Shown here piece by piece: positions 51,257-62,383 of a DNA stretch of 64,000 nt (its first letter is position 1; every line of letters begins with the position of its first letter). A model generated the notes under the pieces. That model saw nothing but the letters and a program-made list of their open reading frames with translations. It ran no database searches and was not told the DNA's origin. The translations under genes were made by a program, and so were the position numbers. This stretch comes from Tolypocladium sp. Sup5 PDA-1 (lineage: Eukaryota; Ascomycota; Sordariomycetes; Hypocreales; Ophiocordycipitaceae), in assembly GCA_000750105.3 (NCBI GenBank), contig JPHH03000034.1, forward strand, positions 1 to 64,000. Reading direction: 5' to 3'.

Positions 51257-54200
51257 ATGATGCCAAGCCCTTCGGATGATGGCGGAGCTCACATTGCTTC
51301 CCCAACACAAACCAACAATGATGCGCAAATAATATACGACGTTGATGCCAGCGGCTATACCGGCGCCAGCCATGGAGGCGCAATGGCCGAGCCGATTGCC
51401 ATCGTCGGCATAGCTATGCGGCTACCTGGGCGGGTACACAATGGGGACGAGTTCTGGCAGATGATGATTGAGAAACGGAACGGACTCTGCGAGGTTCCAC
51501 AGGATCGGTACAACGTCGCAGGTTTCCACGACGCGCGGGGGATCCCCGGAACACTTCGAATGGACAAGGGGTACTTCCTGCAGGATGTAGACATCCAACA
51601 GTTTGACACATCGTTCTTCTCCCTGTCCAAGGCGGAGCTGGGGCGCCTCGATCCACAACAACGACAGCTGTTGGAAGTCACCTACGAGTGCATGGAGGAT
51701 GCGGGAGCAACCTCTTGGCGAGGCAGCAATATCGGTTGCTACGTGGGTGTCTTTGGAGACGATTGGCAAGACCTCAATGCCAAGGAGACACAGCACAGGG
51801 GCGGATACCGCGTCACTGGCTACGACGACTTTGTGCTTGGAAACCGGGTGTCGTATGTCGTATGAATTCGACTTACACGGACCAAGGTGAGACATGACCG
51901 TGTGCGATCAATGCGTGTGCTTCGGCCGCAAGTACCGCAGTATGACGGTAAAAACCGGCTGCTCATCCTCATTGGTCTGCTTAGACATGGCCTGCGAGGC
52001 CATTCGCAAGGGCGGCTGTGACGGCGCCCTGGTGTGTGGCACCGGCCTGATCTTTTCGCCCACCATGACGCTGGCGCTCAGCGACCAGGGCGTGCTCTCT
52101 CCCTCGGGAGTCTGCAGGACATTTGATGCTTCGGCGGATGGCTACGGCCGCGGCGAGGCGGTCAACGCAATCTACGTCAAGAGACTGAGCCAGGCCATGC
52201 AAGACTGCGATTCCATTCGCGCCGTCATTCGCGGAACCAGCGTCAACTGCGATGGCCGAACACAGGCCATGCTCACGCCCAGTCCCAGGGCGCAGGAGAC
52301 TCTGATACGCCGCGCCTACCGCCAGGCTGGCATCTCGGACCTGTCCGAGACTGCCAGGTCGAATGCCATGGCACGGGCACCTGCGTTGGAGATCCACTTG
52401 AAGCCGCCGCGGTGGCCAGCTGCTTGGTGATAAGGGCATGATCATCACATCCGTACGAGACCCACGTTCCAGAGTCATGTTGCGGTGTTTTCTAGTGGCC
52501 TGAGCTCACGGTTCATCCCAGGTCAAGCCCAATGTCGGTCACTCCGAGGGCGCTGCGGGTCTCACCAGTCTCATCAAGGCTATTCTGGCCATTGAGCACC
52601 GACAGGTGCCGCCGAACATTTTCTTCCAGACACCCAACCCGGACAGTGAGTTGACCGGCGCAACGTGACAACGTCGTCGCTAAATCATTGCTTAGCCCCC
52701 TTTGAGAGATGCAAGCTTCATGTTCCTGTCGAGACAGAGACCTGGCCGGAAGATCGAGCGGAAAGAGTCAGCGTCAAACTCATTTGGCATCGGCGGCGTC
52801 AACGCGCACGTACGTGCACATAACCGAAACTCTACGAACCAACCAAAACGTGCACTAATTCTCTCAGGTCATCGTCGAGTCTCTGCAGCAGTACGAGAAG
52901 CGGAGAATCCGCAATGGCGTAGCTCATGCTCATGGCCATGGACTGAACGGTGCTGCCCGTGCGAACGGCAACGGCCTGACGCATGTCGGCGGACGATATC
53001 GTACCAAATGGCGACGCTCAGGCCAATGGCAATGGCCACGCCAATGGCGACGCTCATGCAAACGCCAACGGGCACCTGAATCGACAGGCTCATACCAACG
53101 ACCACGCCCATACGAACGGCAATGTCCATACGAACGGCAACGGCACTGCCCACGGCAATGGTCATTCTCACGAGAATGGGCATGTCGACGGTCATGGGCT
53201 TAGCCAGGACGATACGCAAACTGGTGATCGACCACACCTGCTACTCTTCTCGGCAAACGGCGATGCGTCACTGAAGGGGAGCATTGAAGCGCATCAAGAG
53301 TATCTCCCAAGGTGCGAGGCCTCGTTGAAAGACGTAGCTTACACCTTGGCGCTCCGACGTGATCCTAAGAGCCATCGCACTTACGCGGTAGCCGGTGGCA
53401 AGTGTTCCTGGGAAACCTCGCCGCCGGAAAGCGCCAAGCCAGCAGCATCACGCACTGCCTGGATATTCACCGGCCAAGGTGCTCAGTGGCCGGAAATGGG
53501 AGCAGAGCTTATCGACTCGAATTCCGTCTTCCAGCGAACCATCGGGAACCTGGACAAGTTCCTGCTGGGACTGCCGGCCCCTCCCCCCTGGACCATTGAG
53601 GAGGAGCTGCGGAAGGCCGCTGGAATCAGCAGGGTGCAAGAGGCCGAGATGGGCCATCCGCTGTCGATTGCCGTCCAGGTCAGCTTGATCGACGTGCTTC
53701 GATCCTGGAACATCACGCCCGACTTTGTGCTGGGCCACTCGTCTGGCGACATGGCTGCTGCGTACGCCAGTGGCGCCATCACGGCAGAGGCCGCCATGGC
53801 CGCAGCCACTTTCCGCGGCACGACCAGCGGCGACACGTCGGAGAAGCGCGGCTTCATGGCAGCCATCGGGCTTGGGGCGCACGAGATGGCGCCCTACATG
53901 GAGCCCGGCGTTGTGGTGGCCTGCGAGAACAGCCAGTGCAGCGTGACCGTGTCTGGCGATAGCGAGCAGGTCGAGAAGGTGGTTCAGAACGTCAAGGAAC
54001 AGCGATCCGGCGTTCTCGCGCGCTTTCTGCGCGTCGAGAAGGCCTTTCACTCCCGTGAGTGCACTATGCATCCTTGAATGCCATGATGCCCAGGACGCTG
54101 ACAGAAGACGTACAGATCACATGTTGGCATATGGCGCGCTATATGAGAAACTTCTGCTGCCCTTTGTGAAGAGCGTCTCACCGGAGATCCCGTTCTGTTC

Positions 54201-55805
54201 CTCAGTCACGGGAAAGCGACTGACTGGGGACGGATGTCTCGGGCCGGCATACTGGCGCAAGAACATGGAGAGCCCTGTTCTCTTCAACACTGCTCTTCGA
54301 TCGGCCTTCAGGGGCGATAATGATCGGGTGGTCCTCATTGAGGTCGGGCCTCACCCAGCGCTCAAGGGGCCAATCGGTCAAATATTGAGAGATATCGACC
54401 GCACCGAGGATGTCCACGCCGGGACGCTCCAACGGGACAAGAGCTGTGAAGAGAGCCTCCTCCACCTTGCCGGCAAGCTCTTCCAGCAGAACGTAAGCGT
54501 TGAGTATTCTGCCGTCTGCCTTCGGGGTGGGCGGATGGTGAAGAACTTGCCGCGATACAGTTGGAAACGAGACACGGCCCATTGGTCGGAACCACGAATG
54601 GCGCGAGAGTGGAGGTTTCGGGAGCATGCGCCTCACGATCTCCTCGGAGCGAGAGTTGTCGAGGTTTCCGGCGAGCCGTGCTGGAGAAACAAGCTTGCTC
54701 TCGAGGATGCCACCTGGCTGTCTGGCCACGGAAGTCAACGGCCAGGTCGTATTTCCAGGCGCCGGATATATCTGCATGGTCGGCGAGGCCATTCGACAGC
54801 TGGAGGGAGAATCGACATACAGCCTAAGGAACGTCAAGATGACTGCCGGGCTAGTGCTCGAGCATGGAAAGACCGCAGAACTTGTCACCAGGCTGACGCC
54901 CATTTCGGCAGACTCGTCCGACGACTCCCCTTGGCATTCTTTCAGCATAAGCTCCTTTGCCGGGACGAAATGGATCAAGCACTGTGCTGGTGAATCCAGG
55001 GCTTCCGTTGACAAGTCAGTCGATCTCCATGCTCGCGAACAGAGTCCCCTTGCCCGCAAGGTGGACGAGAACGACTGGTACAGCATCCTCAACCGCGTCG
55101 GATTCAATTACACGGGGCTGTTCCGAGGGCTCCGCAATATTTCCGCTGCCACAGACAAGCACTTGGCCGTGGCAACTGTGCCGTCTCGAGGTGCCGGTGA
55201 CGGTGACAAGTATGCCATCCATCCTGCCATCATCGACCAATGCTTCCAGCTCTTCACTGCGTCCGCCTCTGGTGGACTCGGCCGAAACTGCAACAACATT
55301 GCCGTCCCCACCTTCTTCGAGGAGATGATCATTTGCCCTACCGCGCAAGATCTGCACGTAACCGCCAACATCAGCACGCTGGAGCGAGGGTCCTTTGTCG
55401 GGGACCTGGTGGCACAGAACTCGGGAAGCTCGCGCGGACGAGAATCTGCCGCTCATCACGCAGTTTGAGTGGAGGCCGAGCGCGGACTTTGTTCAGATCA
55501 AGGACCACTTGCATCCTCGAACACACATCCCCAGGGAATGGCCGCTGTTTGAGGAACTCATGCTCCTCTGTATCCTCGATCACCAGGAAAACATCATGCT
55601 GACCCCCGAGACGCCGCCTCATCTTACCAAGTTCTTTTCTTGGATGCAAGAACAGATTGAGCGCTATCAATCCGGGCAGAACGTCTTCGTCTCAAGGGAC
55701 CTCCGGCTCTGGGAGCTGACGACAGAACAGAGGCTGGCGAGGATTGAAGAAATTGCGGCCGACGGGGCAACTTCTCAGTACCCTGCGTTCTGCATTGCAA
55801 TCCAC
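51257..55805 (+). pseudogene. Highly reducing type I PKS remnant (KS-AT-DH, partial MT)
   Basis: From the ATG at 51257 the KS domain begins 'EPIAIVGIAMRLPG'. The active Cys lies in 'VKTGCSSSL' (codon 51960-51962), then 'VECHGTGT' and '[13 protein letters not shown]'. AT has 'WIFTGQGAQWPEMG', 'GHSSGD' (53732) and 'KAFHSHHML'. DH has its His in 'WLSGHEVNGQVVFPGAG' after correcting one base, and Asp in 'HPAIIDQCF'. Sequence past 55470 is the start of a methyltransferase region. Good introns remain at 51887-51940, 52453-52521, 52646-52695, 52810-52867 and 54055-54115. Breaks: a tandem 7-bp duplication at 51850-51863, single-base shifts near 52355, 52424, 52776 and 54730, one between 52920 and 52985, and a deletion near 55435. 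The gene stops at a RIP block, so ER, KR and ACP are absent. It once made a reduced polyketide chain; product unknown. Confidence 0.88.
52925..53215 (+). repeat. Asn-Gly-His-rich codon repeat in the PKS linker
   Basis: Repeats of 'gccaatggc' and 'aacggcaa' type encode runs such as 'NGDAQANGNGHANGDAHANA' between KS and AT. It is a coding minisatellite, about 290 bp long and unusual for a PKS linker. One of the frame changes lies at its start. Confidence 0.65.
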
Positions 55806-56560
55806 CGCTTATATTTTCTTATAGTAGCACTATCTCTAGTAGAGAGGCCTTTATATCTTTAAGATATTCCTTATAGAAGCTATTACACTTTTTAATATAA
55901 TTGAAGAGTATCTTATTAAGACTAGTATAAGGGAACTCGAGAGGACTATCCTAAATTAATTAAGGGATATCTAGACTAAATTACTAAGCCCTAAAAGTAC
56001 TAGCCTTAATAAACTAGGCTTACTAAACTTAATAAAAGGCCCTATTACTTAACGAACCTTATAAATTTAATAGCTCTATTTCCTTTTTTTCCCCCTCTTT
56101 TCTTTTATTTATTCACTCTCTCTCTCTTTACCTAGATATACTCTAAGTTTTCCCGCTATTACCCTATTAGATATAACGAGTTTCGATATAAACTATAGGT
56201 AATAGGATATAGCCTATAGGTATAAGATACTAAGGCGTTTATTCTTTTCTTTTAATTATAGAGCTATACTTAGGCTTACTACTAAAATCGCGGTTTTATT
56301 ACTTAGACTTACTAAGAGGAACTAATAGGCATTAACGGGAGGTTAGATAATAGCATAGGATTAGTTAGCTAGGGGCGGCCCTCTTATAGTAAGAACATGC
56401 GGGCAGGTCTTGCTAACTAAGCTTAGAATTAGAACTATAGGCCTAGATTAGCAAGCGTAGCCCTAGGCCCTGGGTAGGCGTATATTTAGTAAGTTAGCTC
56501 TGGCCTTAAACTTAGACTAGCAATGTAATTTTCTATGAATTCTAACGAACCTTCTTTTAA
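55806..56560. repeat. RIP-mutated AT-rich block truncating the PKS
   Basis: TpA-rich, almost without CpA/TpG, with stops in all frames, including 'tagatataacgagtttcgat'-type sequence. It begins abruptly inside PKS coding sequence. It is most simply an old transposon insertion or a breakpoint at one. A CT-rich run lies at 56080-56140. Confidence 0.65.
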
Positions 56561-57221
56561 ATCTGCACGCGCACGTGGATTTGAACGCCTCTTTTGCAAA
56601 CCATGAGGCAACCTTGGCAGTGGCTGCCAGGCAATGGCGCCCCGGCATCCCAAGAGGCGTATCGTGGCGCATGGAGAACAATGATTGTCTCTAGGTGGAT
56701 GTGAACAAGTGCGTGTTAGCGCCTTTTCCTGGCTGACGAGTTATTAGCTGTGACTGATTTGTAAGTGGATAAACCACACACGAGCGATTCCAAATGTTTC
56801 CCTGACACCAAAGACGGTCTTGAAATCCCCGAAATCTTATTAAGTAACGAATCCCAAAACACCACGAAGAGAGCCGAGACCGGAATATGGATGGACAGCC
56901 CCCGGTGAGACTCGTCACAGGCAGCAAGGTTTCTCATCTGGCGACCAGTGACGAAGACGACCGCGAACTAAGGCCAATGCCCGATTAGGCATCTTGTATC
57001 TGCCTTTGTGGCCGCCGTGTGGAGAAATTTAAAGTGCTTCTACACGCGTATATGGAATTGACTGCAAGGAGTCCCAGGTCCGATTGCCTCGGCGTGGCTA
57101 TATAAACCTCGTCCTCTACGCTCACCTTGACTGGGACTCTCCTCTTGCTCCTCTCCCAGTTTTGCAAGGTCAAGTTTGAGCCTCGACGGGTCCCGGGAGC
57201 CCATACGATCTGTTCGCCAGC
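56561..57221. other. Promoter region of the M28 gene
   Basis: No gene seen. 'ctatataaacctcg' at 57099-57112 is a likely TATA box about 115 bp before the ATG at 57222. Confidence 0.45.
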
Positions 57222-58992
57222 ATGAAGCTCATCAGTAGCGTCATTTGCGCCGGCATCCTTGCCACTGGTGTCGTGGGAAACTTCCCGTTCCTGACGCCCT
57301 TCCAAGTCGAGCACGACATGGAAAAGAGAGAGTCCGTCGCTGCCTTTCCTCCCCAGAGCAAAACTCGCCCGTCAGAAACACTGACCGTTCGTACAGGCTC
57401 AACAACTGGGTGTGGAAGTTCCACACCATTTCCCGAGAGGAGGGCTGGAACCGGGCTTTTGGCACGAGCGGCGATGAGAGGACCAGGGATTTGCTCTTAT
57501 TTCGCACCCGGCACCTCCTGAGAAAGCACTTGGACACCGCTATCCAGAAGTTTACGCACATGTATGAACATACAAACAGCATCACGCTCACGGGTCCGGA
57601 CGGGCAGAACGTGTCCGTCATGACCCTCGAGTACAACCACGCCACGCCTCGGCCCGATGGGATCAACGCGACGCTCATCGACACGCCCGTCGACGACGAA
57701 CGCGGATCTGCCTGCTTCGAGGACCAGTGGGAGGGGGTCGACGCGGCGGGCAAAATCGTGCTCGTCAAGCGTGGCAAGTGCGCCATTTCCGACAAGGTCA
57801 AGCTCGCCAAGGAGCGCGGCGCGTTGGCCGTCATCTTGTACAACCAGGTTCCCGGCAACGTCACCGGACCGATGCCCAAGATGAATAACAGCGGCAAAGT
57901 CGGGCTCACTTCCGGTAACATCACCTCGGCGACCCTTGGCGTCGACAATGTTGGCAAGCTGGTGCCCGTCGGCCTCATCGGTCTGCACGATGGCCTGGCG
58001 TGGAGCAAGCGCCTCGCCAACGAGACCTTCAGCGTCACGCTCCTCGTGGACGCGATTGCCCAGGAGAGAGAGGGCTGGAACATCATCGCCGACACCAAGC
58101 GCGGCTCCAACGAGAGTTACATCATGGTCGGCGCCCACTATGACAGTGGCCCGAATTCCCCGGGCATCAACGACAATGCCAGCAGCATCGGCGTGATGCT
58201 CGAGATTATGCGCTCCATCAAAAAGTACTATGGCAACACGAGCAAAGTCCGCTACGCTTTCTGGGGAGCGGGAAAGTGGGTGCTGCCAGCCGGCTACTAG
58301 ACCGAGCCCTGTGCTAACCATGATGCTAGGAAGGGCCAGATCGGGTCCCTCTACTACGCCTCGCAGCTGACCGAGGAGGAGGCTGACAAGATCAAATTCT
58401 ACATCAACCTTGACATGCTTGCCAGCCCGAGGCCCCTCTACGCCATCTACGCCGACGACGATGCCGACAAAGTTGGCGCCGAAATAATGCTCAAGCATCT
58501 GATCACGAAGCAGGAACAGCCGTTCTTCTACCCATTGAAACCGTCTTACCCGGCCTTTTACGCGTAAGTATTGAGCCCCCTCCCCATGCCATGATGCTCT
58601 CGACGGCCGCGGCGCAGCGTCTGACATGCAACCCGCACAGCAAGCACGGGAACACGTCCGACTATGTTGCCTTTCGGAGCATTGGAATCCCCACCAGCGG
58701 CATGTTCACTGGCGGCGCAGAGGAGAACGACAAGTGCCACGGCATGAGGTGCGACGACTTGTACAACGTGCTCAAGGACGATTCCCTGACCTCGCTCGAG
58801 GACGTCGCGCGGGCTGTCGGCTACACCGTTGCCTCGCTTGCCCTCAACGCGTCCGCGATTCCGCCGAGGAAGAAGACGAGCGGCAACCCCGCGAGCAAGG
58901 ATGGGGTGCTGAGGACCTTTGAGGAGTGGGACGACACGCGCAAGATGATGGAAAAGGAGCGGCCGTGTTGTGGAGGCAATAATGTTATTTAG
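57222..58992 (+). CDS. Secreted M28 aminopeptidase-Y-like protein, probably inactive
   Basis: Exons 57222-57331, 57397-58275, 58330-58563 and 58641-58992 give 524 residues. A signal peptide (1-19) is followed by a PA domain (about 150-260, 'GKIVLVKRGKCAISDKVKLA') and the M28 fold with 'VGAHYDSG' and 'GINDNASSIG' (first zinc ligands), then 'NLDMLASP'. Active members of the family have two or three adjacent Glu residues after 'FWGA' and a C-Y-H near the end. Here the spliced sequence reads 'FWGAGKKGQIGS', and the C-terminal box reads C-H-G-M-R-C, so the catalytic base, one metal ligand and the last His are lost or shifted. Donors of introns 1 (gtccgt) and 2 (gtgggt) are weak, so the model there is not certain. 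Role, if any, is extracellular or vacuolar. Next to the PKS remnant but clearly of another kind. Confidence 0.75.
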
Positions 58993-59301
58993 TGTGGTTT
59001 GTGCTGCGCCTGTGGAGATTCCGAGTTGGTGGATTATAATGATGACTGGAAACGAGGAGTTGGGGCGAAGTGCAGGGCCAGTTGGCATATGTACTGTTTG
59101 CTATGAATCTTCCACCACTATGTGCTTATATGTCTGATACATCCACGATGCGGCATGCCCGGTCGCCTCCCGCTCATTCTGATCCTTGACGAACACGCTC
59201 CATGCTGCTGAACCGAACTTGCAATACGAAAATAAACTCTCTACACATAAACACGCTTCATGCTGCTGAACAGAAGTTGGAATACGAAAACAAACTCCTC
59301 G
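58993..59301. other. Convergent intergenic
   Basis: Between the M28 gene (+) and a small membrane protein (-). A partly duplicated stretch with 'aacacgcttcatgctgctga' and 'aacacgcttcattgggg' lies at 59190-59330. Confidence 0.4.
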
Positions 59302-59796
59302 CTAGACATAAACACGCTTCATTGGGGGAGGGTTTCTCGGGTTCTGTATCGGGATGGCCCTGTACGTCGGATACGGCGCCCCTCCCGGTATGAGCTCCGC
59401 GACGCGAGGCGGATACCGCGGCTTCTTGGGCCGCGACTTGGACGGTAGGCTGTCCGAGGTCGACGACGTGCCGTAGCTGCTGCCGTAGCTCTGGTAGACG
59501 GCCGTGCGCGGCTTCTTCTTGTTGGCGAAGCAGATGCCCGCGACGATGATGAGCACGACCACGGCGGCGATGGAGCCCAGGATGGCGCCGAGCTGCACGC
59601 TGGATAGGCCGTGGCCGTTGCCGTATATTTCGGCGTCGGGCACGACGAGGTCCGTTGGGGCGACGGTGCCCGTGGACCCTAGGGTGACGCGGGTGACGAG
59701 GGTTGTGGCCTGCCGGGTGAGGGTTTGCGTGACGACATGGGGTTCCTGGCGAGCCACCTGCGTGACCAGACGCGCGTCTTGGGTAGATAGTATCAT
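59302..59796 (-). CDS. Small single-pass membrane protein, unknown
   Basis: 164 residues from the ATG at 59796. The N-terminal part is Thr/Val/Gln-rich without a signal peptide. One strong transmembrane segment (about 68-92, 'LGAILGSIAAVVVLIIVAGI') is followed by 'CFANKKK', which fits an outside-to-inside topology. The C-terminal 70 residues are Ser/Tyr/Pro-rich and basic. It resembles the small Skg6/mid2-like single-pass proteins of fungi in layout, not in clear sequence. It lacks introns and is convergent to the M28 gene. Confidence 0.6.
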   Translation of the reverse strand: MILSTQDARLVTQVARQEPHVVTQTLTRQATTLVTRVTLGSTGTVAPTDLVVPDAEIYGNGHGLSSVQLGAILGSIAAVVVLIIVAGICFANKKKPRTAVYQSYGSSYGTSSTSDSLPSKSRPKKPRYPPRVAELIPGGAPYPTYRAIPIQNPRNPPPMKRVYV

Positions 59797-61181
59797 CTGA
59801 GGGTCTCTTTCTGCCCAAAGGACAGCATAGTAGGCTGAATCTCTCCCGATTATGAATTATCGAGAGAGTGAATGACTGCCCTTGCGGGCCGTGGCTGAGC
59901 ACGCTCTCCTTTTGAGAGCTGCCAACCGCCGTATCAAAGGCCGACGGTCGCGTTCAAGCAACGAGAATGCATCCATCCCGCAAGACACCCAGTCATATGA
60001 CGCGGGCATGCGGTTGGTCCCGCCCACCCCCCTTCGAAGCCGCGATTTCGTGATCCGGGCAGGGGAGGGACGGAAACTCATAGGCTGCAGCTGGGCACGG
60101 CGTCGACACTGGACGGTGCCCGTGGACGGCATCAGGTGCGGCGGGAGGGCTTGGCCAGTGACCACGCCTGGCGATGGTGGTGAGGGTGTGGAGGTGCACC
60201 CGATGTATCACATGCGGAGAGGCGGGCGAATGGGGGCCGCAGACGGTGATGCGGTTGGAGGGGGGTCACCGGGGCTTGCGGTAGCTTCCGATTCTGCACA
60301 TCGTGGGTGTCTCCCGGTCTATCAGGAGGGTAGTTATCAGAGAGCAGGACGTGACGTCTTGGTTGTTTGTTTTAGACCCGCCCTCCGGGCATGGAGAGAG
60401 ACCCGTCACGGAGCGGCCCCACACCCCGGAGCCGACGAACCCAGCGTCGCGGGGCAGCTCCAGGGACTGGTGAAGTTCGCATTGCAGCCCTAATCTTCTG
60501 TAGCCCTCATGCCACTTAATACTATATAGCTAACTACAATGACAGCACGAAATAAAGTAAAATAAAAAGTGAATCACAAGGACCACCGGCGCGACCATTA
60601 TCGTCCCAGCATCCAGTGATCGAGCGGCAGTACTTTGCACCACGCACGCAATAGCCGCCGCCACCAACGGTATTCTGGCTAGGCGACTTGATAAAATACG
60701 GGTCGCGGTTAATTCTGCCGCAAGCCGCTGTCGATCGTAACAGTCATGTGAGCCTTACCAGGGTGGCGCAGAAGTCTCAGCCTTTGAATGCAAGGGCCCG
60801 GGGGTCCGGGCATCTCTGAAAGTCATCGGGCCCGAGACCTTGGGGCCATATAATAATATGCCGTAGACAGGATTAATCTAATAAACTTGGCATGCAATTG
60901 CCAACAACGCATTCCATCATTTCAAACCAGGCACCAGTCAAAGGCTAGATACCATCTCGTTCTCAATACATCAACACTAGTTTCTGTCCCTCGCCTACAC
61001 CATGATCGGAGGCTTGGATTTGGACTGCTACATCTCTCGCTTGCTGTCAAGCAAGTCGGGTGTATGTAGATTTCATAAGCCAAGAAGTACCAAGAACGTC
61101 TCTTACCCCCTGGTTGAGTACTTCGGCCCATTCTAACCCGTAATCTCTCCCCCATTCCTAGTCTCACTTGCGATATAATCG
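59797..61181. other. Intergenic without supported gene
   Basis: A plus-strand frame at 59882-60493 is long but has no domain, signal or codon preference I trust. From 60490 to 60900 the sequence is AT-richer. Confidence 0.4.
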
Positions 61182-61541
61182 TTACAGTAAGTGTAGCCAG
61201 GTAACAAGTATAGCGAGCAAGGCAAAGCTCGCACCGGCACGCTCGATAGGAGCCCCAGATATATGCACTTCAAGTGCATTAGAGTGATTGAGATTGCGCC
61301 CATTCGTGCCCAGGCAGCTGTTGAACTGATTCTGCGCTGCACCTGACCCTTGCTTTGCAACGTCGGTGGGCAGCTCGCACCATTCCCAACAGTCCTGAAT
61401 AACGTGCACAGGGTTGGGCTCGCAGCACTGCATCATCCATTTATCAGGCGCAGTCTGGCTCGGAACGATTGCATAGCTGACGTTCCCAGGTATAGGTAAG
61501 TCGTCCGGGACAGCGGATGAAGAACAAGTTGAGTTGACCAT
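61182..61541 (-). CDS. Small Cys-rich protein with GPI-anchor-like tail
   Basis: 119 residues from the ATG at 61541. Eight cysteines lie in a pattern that includes 'WMMQCCEPNPVHVIQDCWEW', then 'CEL' and 'NSCLG'. The last 25 residues are hydrophobic ('AGASFALLAILVTWLHLL') after a small-residue region, as in GPI-anchor signals. No clear N-terminal signal peptide is present, so an upstream exon may be missing. The Cys pattern (CC..PNPVHV..CWEWC) recurs in small proteins of hypocrealean fungi as far as I recall. No function is known. Confidence 0.55.
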   Translation of the reverse strand: MVNSTCSSSAVPDDLPIPGNVSYAIVPSQTAPDKWMMQCCEPNPVHVIQDCWEWCELPTDVAKQGSGAAQNQFNSCLGTNGRNLNHSNALEVHISGAPIERAGASFALLAILVTWLHLL

Positions 61542-62383
61542 ACTGAAAGACGGGCACTAGTAGAGTGCAAGATAGAGCTGCGGGGTCTAGGGGTTGCACC
61601 AGGGGAGGATTTGCAAATAAGCAACGCGAAGGCGAGGTCTATATACTACATAGCTGAGAAACAATTTGACAAGCTCATTGGAGACTAACATGATGTTGGG
61701 TCGGCTGGCTGGCATCAAACCATGTTGCTCTTAGCTATTTTCGGTTAGAGGTGTAAGCTCCGATGTGTAGGCCGAGATTATGTGCGCTTACTGCGTAAAA
61801 TAGTGAAATCAGACCGCCCAGGCTGGATGCTCCCTTGCGTCATTGGAAGGCGTAACATCCTGAGGGGTCGTAACCAGCACGCGACAGAGGACCTTCTCCA
61901 ACCAGTATGTTGACTGCGTCATAGCCGAATGAGACCCTCCAAAAGCACCATTTGCGCTTAGGGGCAAGGGGGGGATTGCAGTATACATAGAGCCCCCAAC
62001 ACCACTACCGGTAACTGTGGCAGCTCGTACGGACCTAGCTATGTAGTTCGTATGAACCTATGTAGTCCGTATATTCCCACGGAACACTCGGCATGGCTAG
62101 AATCCTTACGGAATTTACCGAGTTGCCGATCATGACGTTCTTAGAACCAGCATGGGCTCTAACAGGTTCCGACTATGACGATCGTACATAGAATCCGTAT
62201 GGAAGGATCCAGCCAAGCCAGCCTAAGCACTAATTAAAGTGAGTGCCTGGCTACATACATGCTGCGCCTCACTGTTGAGCCCACCAAAAGCGGCGGGACG
62301 TCCTAACACTAAAATCTGTAATACGAATAGTTGTACTTTTGATATGCCGAGCCATTGTGAGTTTTGTTGAATGCTGTAAAGGG
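61542..62383. other. Intergenic, small repeats
   Basis: 'tatgtagttcgtat' and 'tatgtagtccgtat' stand side by side near 62040-62073. No gene seen. Confidence 0.4.

Noticed and set aside
59882..60493. Plus-strand frame of 203 codons
   Set aside because: No signal, domain or consistent codon use; probably chance in a spacer.
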